The notes beneath the pieces were generated by a model. The model worked only from the letters and a program-made list of their open reading frames with translations. It had not been told where the DNA came from and did no database searches. Source: an uncultured Rhodospirillales bacterium (GTDB lineage Bacteria; Pseudomonadota; Alphaproteobacteria; Rhodospirillales; 2-02-FULL-58-16). From it: a stretch of 13,499 nucleotides of DNA. How positions within the stretch are numbered: position 1 is the first letter of the stretch; the number at the start of each line of letters is the position of its first letter. The stretch covers positions 1 through 13,499 of the forward strand of contig CAJXGZ010000032.1 in assembly GCA_913053795.1 (NCBI GenBank). The letters are read 5' to 3'. Made by a program: the position numbers and the translations under genes. Below are positions 7,649 to 12,943 of this stretch, in pieces.

Positions 7649-8318
7649 CTCGGCTGCGCTCGGCTGCGTTTTTTTGTTTCGTGGTATGGCTTTCTCCTTT
7701 TTTTTTGTTTTGGTCTTTTTTGCTTTGGCGAATGCGGGTCGCTGATTGGGCGTCTAGCCGGGCGCGGGGGAAAACCCAAGCCGGCGGCGCCATGCCGGCC
7801 AAGGCGTGGGCCCTGGACGGCGGCGCCTTGGCCGAGGCGAACCGCCGCGCCGCTTTCGCTTTGTTCGCCCTTAAAGAATAAGTGGGCCGCGGAAAAACCG
7901 CAATGGGGACCGACTTGAAGAAGGTCCGCCATTTCCTCCAGCGGTGGGCCTGGATCAGGTTGTCGGCGCCCATGATCCAGACGAACCGGTCCCGGGGCCA
8001 GCGCCGCTTGAGCGCGCTGACGGTGTCGACGCTGTAGCGAAAGCCCATTTGGCGCTCGACATCGGAGACAATAATGGGCTTTCCCGAGGCGTCCGCCACC
8101 TTCTCGGCCGCCGCCAGCCTTTCGGCGAAGGGGGCCATGCTCTCGGGCGGCTTCAGCGGATTTCCCGGCGACACCAGCCACCACACCTCGTCCAGCTTCA
8201 AGCGCTCCAGGGCCATCTGGCTGATGTGGGTGTGTCCGCCATGGGCCGGGTTGAAGGACCCGCCCAGCAGCCCGATGCGTTTCACGGGGCGCTTTTGGGG
8301 GCGCTTCAGGGCCGGCAT
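7632..8318 (-). CDS. nadD: Nicotinate-nucleotide adenylyltransferase
   Basis: Adenylates nicotinate mononucleotide with ATP to give deamido-NAD in NAD synthesis. Seen: the nucleotidyltransferase motif GGSFNPAHGGH at residues 19-29, the VWWLVSPGNPLKP block at 45-57, RYSVDTV at 94-100, FVWIMGADNL at 112-121 and the C-terminal ATP-binding SATRIR at 192-197 (usually SSTxIR). After residue 198 comes an unusual Lys/Asn/Gln-rich tail of about 30 residues through poly-A codons. It lies over the rsfS leader and is probably there because no stop occurs in this frame. The ATG at 8318 overlaps proA by 13 bp; a GTG at 8285 (VKRIGLLGG) is a second possible start matching many homologues. 228 residues as given. 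Confidence 0.94.
   Translation of the reverse strand: MPALKRPQKRPVKRIGLLGGSFNPAHGGHTHISQMALERLKLDEVWWLVSPGNPLKPPESMAPFAERLAAAEKVADASGKPIIVSDVERQMGFRYSVDTVSALKRRWPRDRFVWIMGADNLIQAHRWRKWRTFFKSVPIAVFPRPTYSLRANKAKAARRFASAKAPPSRAHALAGMAPPAWVFPRARLDAQSATRIRQSKKDQNKKKGESHTTKQKNAAERSRVAEID
7649..7668. repeat. 10-bp tandem duplication at the nadD/rsfS junction
   Basis: CTCGGCTGCG occurs twice in a row (7649-7658, 7659-7668). Because 10 is not a multiple of three, gain or loss of one copy shifts the reading frame in both the 3' end of nadD and the 5' end of rsfS, which overlap here. Confidence 0.9.
7694..7700 (-). promoter_or_regulatory. Strong Shine-Dalgarno AAAGGAG for rsfS
   Basis: The minus strand reads AAAGGAG-AAAGCC-ATA, inside the nadD coding end. 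The spacing of 6 nt to the in-frame ATA at 7687 is ideal, while the TTG at 7648 has no comparable site. It follows a run of nine A on the minus strand. Confidence 0.5.
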
Positions 8319-9568
8319 TGCCCCGAGCCCCGGACCAGGTACTTGAAGCTGGTCAGCTGCTCGACGCCGACCGGGCCGCGGGCGTGCAGCTTGCCCGTCG
8401 AGATGCCGATCTCGGCCCCCATGCCGAACTCGCCGCCGTCGGCGTACTGGGTGGAGGCGTTGACCATGACGATGGCGCTGTCCACCCGGTTGAGGAACGT
8501 CTCAGTGGCCGCCGCGTCCTCGGTGATAATGGCTTCGGTGTGCTGGGAGGAGTGGCGGCGGATATGCTCGATGGCTTCATCAACGCCGTCCACCACAGCC
8601 ACCGATATGACGGCGTCCAGGTATTCCGTGTCCCAGTCGGCGCCGGAAGCTTGCGTGATCCTGGAATCCAGCGTCATTGCTTCGGCGTCGCCGCGCACCT
8701 CGCAGCCGGCGACGATCAAGTCCTCGACGATGGGGGGCAAGTGCGTCGCGGCGGCGGCCCGGTCCACCAGCAGGGTCTCGGCGGCGCCGCAAACGCCGGT
8801 GCGCCGCATCTTGGCGTTGAGAACCACCGTGCGCGCCATCTCCAGGTCCGCCGCCTTGTCCACATAGACGTGGCAAATTCCCTCAAGATGCTTGAACAGG
8901 GGAATCTTGCTCTCCGCCGTGATCCGCTCGATCAGGGACTTGCCGCCGCGGGGCACGATGACGTCGATATCATCGGTCAAGGCCAGCATGGCGCCGACGG
9001 CGGCGCGCTCAGTGGTCGGAACCAGCTGGATGGACGCCGCGGGCAGCCCGGCGGCGCAGAGCCCGGCGGCCAGCGATTCCATAATCGCCCGGGACGAATG
9101 AAAGCTTTCCGACCCGCCGCGCAAGATCGCCGCGTTGCCGGCTTTCAGGCACAAGGCCCCGGCGTCGGCGGTGACGTTGGGCCTGGATTCGTAGATGACG
9201 CCGATGACGCCCAAGGGCGTCCGCACCCGGGAAATGTCGAGGCCGCTGGGCCGCTTCCATTGGGCCATGACTTGGCCCACCGGATCGTCGAGGCCCGCAA
9301 TGTCCTCCAGCCCCTTGGCCATGGACTCGATGCGCTCATCATCCAGCATCAGCCGGTCCATGAGCGCCTTGGACAGCCCCTTTTCAGCCCCCCCCGCCAT
9401 GTCCTTGGCGTTGGCGGCGAGGATCTCAGGAGAGCGCGCGCGAATGGATGCGGCGCTCTCGGCCAGCGCCAAATTCTTGGCGCCGGTCGCGGCGCAGGCG
9501 AGTTGCTCCGCCGCCGCCTTGGCGTCGGCGCCGATGCCGCGCATCAGGGTTTGAATGTGGTCGCTCAT
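8306..9568 (-). CDS. proA: Gamma-glutamyl phosphate reductase
   Basis: NADPH-dependent reduction of gamma-glutamyl phosphate to glutamate semialdehyde, the second step of proline synthesis. Seen: 420 residues, normal length, aldehyde-dehydrogenase fold. PLGVIGVIYESRPNVTADAG (118-137) and GNAAILRGGSES (144-155) form the cofactor-binding half; IDVIVPRGGKSL lies at 201-212; the catalytic Cys260 is in MRRTGVCGAAETLL. The C-terminus carries the family block EFGMGAEIGISTGKLHARGP. GAGGAGG precedes the ATG by 2-5 nt depending on pairing. In many alphaproteobacteria obg and proB lie just upstream. Here they are absent from the window, so proA heads the cluster and proB must be elsewhere. Its 3' end overlaps nadD. 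Confidence 0.96.
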   Translation of the reverse strand: MSDHIQTLMRGIGADAKAAAEQLACAATGAKNLALAESAASIRARSPEILAANAKDMAGGAEKGLSKALMDRLMLDDERIESMAKGLEDIAGLDDPVGQVMAQWKRPSGLDISRVRTPLGVIGVIYESRPNVTADAGALCLKAGNAAILRGGSESFHSSRAIMESLAAGLCAAGLPAASIQLVPTTERAAVGAMLALTDDIDVIVPRGGKSLIERITAESKIPLFKHLEGICHVYVDKAADLEMARTVVLNAKMRRTGVCGAAETLLVDRAAAATHLPPIVEDLIVAGCEVRGDAEAMTLDSRITQASGADWDTEYLDAVISVAVVDGVDEAIEHIRRHSSQHTEAIITEDAAATETFLNRVDSAIVMVNASTQYADGGEFGMGAEIGISTGKLHARGPVGVEQLTSFKYLVRGSGQCRP

Positions 9569-9648
9569 AGCCTCCTCGCCAGTAAGTCATCGCCACGGTA
9601 GCCGAGAAAAATCCCCTTTTCGAGAGTTTTCAGGACTTTCATGTACAT
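9565..9648 (-). CDS. Possible 27-residue ORF overlapping the proA start
   Basis: After an in-frame TAG the minus strand opens with ATG TAC ATG and runs 27 codons. The peptide starts MYMKVLKTLEKGIFLGYRG and ends LLARRL. Its TGA overlaps the proA ATG as ATGA, the same coupling geometry as envC/ctpA and deacetylase/rppH. A weak AGGA lies about 11 nt before the first ATG. I do not recognise the peptide; it does not resemble the ProB C-terminus. It could be a regulatory leader ORF for proA or chance. Confidence 0.3.
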   Translation of the reverse strand: MYMKVLKTLEKGIFLGYRGDDLLARRL

Positions 9649-9695
9649 TTGGCCGGTTTCCTAAGACATTTGTGATATCCAGACGCCTCGCGCCC

Positions 9696-9741
9696 TGAGG
9701 GGCGCCGCCCCTCAACCCCGGCAAAGGCCACGGGCCTTTGC
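9696..9741. repeat. Pair of adjacent short hairpins
   Basis: TGAGGGGC-GCC-GCCCCTCA (9696-9714, 8-bp stem) is followed 6 nt later by GCAAAGGCC-ACG-GGCCTTTGC (9721-9741, 9-bp stem). Both are perfect with 3-nt loops. The paired-hairpin form resembles dispersed extragenic palindromes seen in alphaproteobacterial genomes. Without a T run they are weak candidates for intrinsic terminators. Confidence 0.7.
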
Positions 9742-9753
9742 ACGCAGGGGGGG

Positions 9754-9809
9754 CAGGTCTTGCATTTTAGCATTTGAAAAATTGCGCAAATGCTAAAATG
9801 CAAGACCTG
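9754..9809. repeat. Long palindrome A, family core GGGGTCAGGTCTTG
   Basis: Perfect 23-bp arms (9754-9776 and 9787-9809) with a 10-nt loop. The arm begins CAGGTCTTGCATTTTAGCAT. Outside the arms a G run on the left faces a C run on the right after one G/A mismatch, extending the stem by about five pairs. The outer sequence of the right arm, read on the minus strand, is GGGGTCAGGTCTTG, shared exactly with the repeats at 12032-12171. REP-like or miniature inverted-repeat element; no transposase in the window. Confidence 0.85.
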
Positions 9810-9884
9810 ACCCCCACCTTTCCTTTAGCCGCCATCCCTGCGCGGGCGATGTTTCCTTGACAGGCGGGGGGCGGTGGGTCTTCC

Positions 9885-10484
9885 ATGAATTTTAAAGCTC
9901 AACGGGAAACGCCGGTATTCGCCATGGATGAGGAAGACCCGGGACCGCGGCCCAGCGCCCGGTTCGCCGAACTAAGGAAACATAAAAAGAGCGAAGCCAA
10001 GCGCAAGGAAGCGGAGCGCTTGCTCGGCAGTTTGGAGCAACGGATCGGTGAGCTTGTCGAAATCTCCAATGAGCTTAAAAGCAAGGGCGTGGACATTCAG
10101 CTCCAGGACTACATGCGGTTCCAGGACTTGATGTCCGAATGCCTGACCTTTCTCATCATTATTGAAAAGCGGCTGCAAAAATTGGAGGGGACGTTCGTTG
10201 AAGGCCTCTATGACAAGTTCGACCAACTGGTGGTCGCCATCTGGTCGATCCTGCTGAAGGGCGCGCTGAGATTCTTCCGCATCATTTCGGAAGAGGAGCA
10301 CCTGCCCTTGGGATCAAAGGATGTCTTCGCGCGTGAATTGAGAAGCCTCCACGAAGCGCAGGAAAAACTCACCTCGGAGCGGTATGTAAAACGCGTCTCG
10401 AAAAAAATGAACAAGAAGCTGGAAAAAGCCGAACTCATCCTTTTGGAGGTTATCGAAAAAGCCCCGGGGCTGCTTAAGCTTTAA
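9885..10484 (+). CDS. Unrecognised cytoplasmic coiled-coil protein
   Basis: 199 residues, no family recognised. Seen: no signal peptide; a charged N-terminus, then a long basic/acidic helix (about 27-70, SEAKRKEAERLLGSLEQRI). A middle part follows, with the hydrophobic runs CLTFLIIIEKRL (86-97) and LVVAIWSILLKGALRFF (about 114-130). The last part is another charged helical stretch rich in Lys and Glu, with a C-terminus ELILLEVIEKAPGLLKL. The pattern fits a helical bundle that may touch membrane or a partner. Codon use is in line with neighbours. Start: ATG 9885 with GGTGGG about 7 nt upstream; an ATG at 9924 is possible. It stands alone between palindrome A and the M23 gene, in the same direction. 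No function is proposed. Confidence 0.75.
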   Translation: MNFKAQRETPVFAMDEEDPGPRPSARFAELRKHKKSEAKRKEAERLLGSLEQRIGELVEISNELKSKGVDIQLQDYMRFQDLMSECLTFLIIIEKRLQKLEGTFVEGLYDKFDQLVVAIWSILLKGALRFFRIISEEEHLPLGSKDVFARELRSLHEAQEKLTSERYVKRVSKKMNKKLEKAELILLEVIEKAPGLLKL

Positions 10485-10584
10485 TTTTCCGGCCCTAACG
10501 GCAATAATAAATTAACCATCATGCAACCATATTGATTCTATTGATCGATTCGGCTTAGCGCCTGCCGCGAATAGGGGTCGAAAG

Positions 10585-11964
10585 ATGGCGTTAATAAAAG
10601 GACTGCTTTCAACTCTGCTCCTGACCGCCGGCGTATCCATTTCCGCGCGGGTCATTCTTGACATGCCGCCGTCGCCCGGCGCCGCCGCGGTTTATTCCGC
10701 CCCATTGCCTGCGCGCCGGGCTTCGCTCTCCGGTTCCGCGTTTACGCCGCCATTAGGCCAACGAAGCGCCCCCGGCAGCGCGTCCGGCATGGCTTTCAAG
10801 ACCGGCCTCGCCCCCTTCAGCGCCACCATCATCATCGGCCATGGCGGCAACTTGGCCGAAACGCTGGCCGCCGCCGGCGCCTCGCGCACCGAAGCCGCCG
10901 CCGCGGCCGAGGCGCTGGCCAAGCTCGACGGTCCGCGAAGCATTACCGAAGGGCGCGAAATCACCGTTAATTTCACGCCCCGCTTCGGCGTCAGTCCGTC
11001 GATGGGCATTCCCGGGCGCTTCGAGGGCTTTTCGTTTATGCCCGAACACCCCCGCCTGATCACCGTTTCCAGGACCGGAAGGGGCGGCTTCGCGGCCTCC
11101 ATGGTTGAACGGAAAATGAAGCGCAGTCTGGCGCGCGCCGCCTTCGTCATCGAGGACAGCCTGTTCGACGCCGCCGCCAAGGCGGGCCTGCCGGCGCTGA
11201 TTCAGGCGGAACTGGTCCGCATCTTTTCATGGGACATCGACTTCCAGCGCGACATCCGCCCCGGCGACGGCTTCGAGATCATGTTCGAGAGATACCGCGG
11301 AAAGCACGGGGATCTGATCCACGAAGGCCGGATTCTCTACGCCGCCTTGTTTCTCAGCGGCCATGCACGGCCCATCTATTATCACGTCACCAGGGACGGA
11401 ACGAAAGGCTACTTCAAGAAAAACGGGCAAAGCGCCCGCAGAGCGCTCATGCGCACCCCCATCGACGGGGCGCGGCTGAGCTCCGGCTTCGGCGCCCGCA
11501 AGCATCCCATCCTCGGTTATATGAAGCAGCACCGCGGCGTTGATTTCGCGGCGCCGCCGGGAACGCCCGTTTTCGCCGCCGGCGGCGGCGTCGTCGAGAA
11601 GGCGGGCCTGAACGGGTTTTACGGAAAGTACGTGCGCATCCGCCACAATCGGGAATACGCCACCGCTTACGCCCACATGAGCCGGATCGCCGTCCAAGCC
11701 GGAAAGCGCGTGCGCCAGGGTCAGGTGATCGGTTATGTGGGAAGCTCTGGACGGGTCACCGGTCCCCATCTACATTACGAGATATTGAAAAATTCCCAGC
11801 GCGCCAATCCGCTGAAAATAAACATGCCCTCGGGGCGCACGCTGAAGGGCGCGGAGCTGGGCCGGTTTAAGGAGACCATCGCCATTGCCGACTATCAACG
11901 GGCCTATCTGGCCGAGGGCGCGGCGAAGCCTGAAGCGGCCAGAATGGCCAACGCCGAAAACTAA
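10585..11964 (+). CDS. M23 family metallopeptidase (MepM-like murein endopeptidase)
   Basis: 459 residues. An N-terminal hydrophobic segment (LLSTLLLTAGVSISA, about 7-21) is a signal peptide or anchor. A low-complexity Ala/Pro/Ser stretch follows (about 28-78). An OapA/LysM-like region then precedes the linker domain typical of MepM proteins: SLFDAAAKAGLP (192-203), then IFSWDIDFQRDIRPGDGFEI (213-232). The LytM domain spans about 290-412: SSGFGARKHPILG, zinc ligands His316 and Asp320 in HRGVD, catalytic His364 in AYAHMS, and His395/His397 in GPHLHYEI. All ligands are present, so it is expected to cut peptidoglycan cross-links in the periplasm, unlike the EnvC domain in the minus-strand operon. 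AGGGG lies 7 nt before the ATG. Confidence 0.94.
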   Translation: MALIKGLLSTLLLTAGVSISARVILDMPPSPGAAAVYSAPLPARRASLSGSAFTPPLGQRSAPGSASGMAFKTGLAPFSATIIIGHGGNLAETLAAAGASRTEAAAAAEALAKLDGPRSITEGREITVNFTPRFGVSPSMGIPGRFEGFSFMPEHPRLITVSRTGRGGFAASMVERKMKRSLARAAFVIEDSLFDAAAKAGLPALIQAELVRIFSWDIDFQRDIRPGDGFEIMFERYRGKHGDLIHEGRILYAALFLSGHARPIYYHVTRDGTKGYFKKNGQSARRALMRTPIDGARLSSGFGARKHPILGYMKQHRGVDFAAPPGTPVFAAGGGVVEKAGLNGFYGKYVRIRHNREYATAYAHMSRIAVQAGKRVRQGQVIGYVGSSGRVTGPHLHYEILKNSQRANPLKINMPSGRTLKGAELGRFKETIAIADYQRAYLAEGAAKPEAARMANAEN

Positions 11965-11990
11965 TTTCCTAGCGTTCCTGAGCGCCGCCT

Positions 11991-12040
11991 TGGCTTGGGT
12001 GGCTTGGGGTCATGGCTTGGGGTCACATGGCTTGGGGTCA
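11991..12040 (+). repeat. Degenerate tandem units leading into palindrome B
   Basis: Units TGGCTTGGGT, GGCTTGGGGTCA, TGGCTTGGGGTCA and CATGGCTTGGGGTCA follow each other. The last is itself the outer edge of the palindrome arm, as if the arm end had been copied repeatedly by slippage or unequal events. Confidence 0.8.
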
Positions 12041-12171
12041 GGTCTTGAATTGTGAATTAAAGAGAAAAATTCACAATTCAAGACCTGACCCCAACATAAT
12101 GCCAACATACCAACATACCCCCAACAAATGCAACAAACCACTTTAATTCACAATTCAAGACCTGACACCAA
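12032..12171. repeat. Palindrome B with a third arm copy, family core GGGGTCAGGTCTTG
   Basis: Left arm 12032-12058 and right arm 12068-12094 are perfect 27-bp reverse complements (outer end TTGGGGTCAGGTCTTGAATT) with loop AAAGAGAAA. A third arm at 12141-12171 matches the reverse complement of 12032-12062 over 31 bp with one mismatch (CCCC to CACC). It therefore matches the left arm plus part of the loop, and two alternative hairpins are possible. The spacer is a CCAACATAC-like tandem tract. Confidence 0.88.
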
Positions 12172-12233
12172 CATACCCAAAGACCAATTGTGAAAGGTGG
12201 AAAAAGGGAAATAACTTGGGGGGGGGACTCTCA

Positions 12234-12262
12234 TTGCGCCAGCCGGTCAAAGATGATATTTT
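12234..12262 (+). promoter_or_regulatory. Candidate sigma-70 promoter for the DUF992 gene
   Basis: TTGCGC (12234-12239), a 17-nt spacer and TATTTT (12257-12262), about 40 nt before the start codon. The -35 match is only partial. GAGGGAG (12291-12297) is a clear Shine-Dalgarno 7 nt before the ATG at 12305. Confidence 0.35.
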
Positions 12263-12304
12263 ACTCTCATCAATGTTTTCGGGGTTTTTTGAGGGAGAAA
12301 TCTT

Positions 12305-12793
12305 ATGCGAAAACTTCTTATGATTCTGGTTCTACCCGTGATCATGCTGGCCGCAACGCCGTCCGCCTCACATGCGGAAGGCGGGCTCAACCTCGGCTCC
12401 ATTGTCTGCGTTAAGGGCGACCACCCCTTCGGCGCCACCTACCTGTTTTATTCGGAACAGGAGATGGACTGCACCTACTACGGCGTCGGCGGACCGCAGA
12501 AATACACGGCCAAGGAAGGCATTCTCCTGGGCATCGATTTGCAGTACCGGGACTCTGAATCGATGACGTTTTTCGTCCTCGGCGGAAGCTGGGACGCCTC
12601 GAAATCCCTTGAAGGGGATTACATCGGCGTCCAGGCCTCGGCCACGGCGGGCGTCGGCGTAACGGTGCAGGCGGGCCTTATCGGGATTGGAACCAACATA
12701 ACCTTGATCCCCTTTGGCCTTGGCGGCGGCATCGGTATAGGCGTCTCCGGCGGCCTCAGCCATTTGAATCTGGAATTAGATTGCGATTGCTGA
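12305..12793 (+). CDS. DUF992-type exported protein
   Basis: 162 residues of unknown function. Signal peptide residues 1-24 (LLMILVLPVIMLAATPSASHA, cleavage after SHA), so the mature protein is periplasmic or secreted. The mature part follows the DUF992 pattern common in alphaproteobacteria: LNLGSIVC at 28-35, DCTYYG at 55-60 with the expected Cys pair (35, 56), PQKYTAKEG (64-72), GIDL (76-79), FFVLGGSWD, then YIGVQASATAGVGVTVQAG and a Gly-rich hydrophobic tail. The terminal CDC (160-162) gives two extra cysteines. The family assignment rests on recalled pattern and is moderately sure. It is monocistronic in appearance, with repeats upstream and acs 150 bp downstream. Confidence 0.85.
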   Translation: MRKLLMILVLPVIMLAATPSASHAEGGLNLGSIVCVKGDHPFGATYLFYSEQEMDCTYYGVGGPQKYTAKEGILLGIDLQYRDSESMTFFVLGGSWDASKSLEGDYIGVQASATAGVGVTVQAGLIGIGTNITLIPFGLGGGIGIGVSGGLSHLNLELDCDC

Positions 12794-12929
12794 CGCACTC
12801 CGGTCTTTTTAATCCGCGTATTCCTCTTCTTCGCGTCTCTTAGGCCCGCCGGGCTTTGCGGCCATGGACGCCAGCGATTACTATATTTCCGGCCGGCGAA
12901 TTCAAACATGACATGAGATTACGTCAAGC

Positions 12930-12937
12930 AGGAGGAG
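12930..12937 (+). promoter_or_regulatory. Shine-Dalgarno AGGAGGAG of acs
   Basis: AGGAGGAG with a 6-nt spacer to the ATG at 12944; it fixes the acs start. This is one of the strongest ribosome binding sites in the window. Confidence 0.85.
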
Positions 12938-12943
12938 AACCCT

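Larger units (their letters stand above)
9569..9884. other. Gene-poor intergenic stretch between proA and the coiled-coil gene
   Basis: This gap separates the divergent minus-strand operon from the plus-strand genes. It holds the small ORF above, two short hairpins (9696-9714 and 9721-9741) and a long palindrome (9754-9809). Promoters for both directions are expected here, but I saw no convincing -35/-10 pair. No RNA gene or transposase remnant was recognised. Confidence 0.6.
11965..12304. other. Repeat-rich intergenic stretch
   Basis: Between the M23 gene and the DUF992 gene. It holds four degenerate copies of a 13-15 bp unit (TGGCTTGGGGTCA, 11991-12040), a 27-bp-arm palindrome and a third arm (12032-12171), a CCAACATAC-type tandem tract (about 12091-12140), a run of nine G (12218-12226) and a likely promoter plus Shine-Dalgarno for the next gene. 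No reading frame here is convincing. Confidence 0.75.

Noticed and set aside
8318..9601. 427-codon open frame on the plus strand across proA
   Set aside because: It is the mirror of proA in GC-rich DNA. Its product has no recognisable domain, while proA on the minus strand has its catalytic Cys and all family blocks.
9696..9741. Intrinsic terminators
   Set aside because: Both hairpins lack a following T run on either strand and lie just upstream of, not after, the genes nearest them. They fit dispersed repeats better.
10485..10584. CtrA-type site from TTAACC near 10514
   Set aside because: Only one half-site is seen; the second TTAA at the required spacing is absent.
9754..12171. CRISPR-like array from repeated palindromic sequences
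   Set aside because: The copies are inverted arms with no regular spacers and lie at two separate sites 2.2 kb apart.
12190..12414. 74-codon plus-strand frame running into the DUF992 gene
   Set aside because: It overlaps the promoter region and reads out of frame into a gene with a clear signal peptide and Shine-Dalgarno.
12864..12911. 15-codon ORF before acs
   Set aside because: No ribosome site and no coupling to acs; too short to support.
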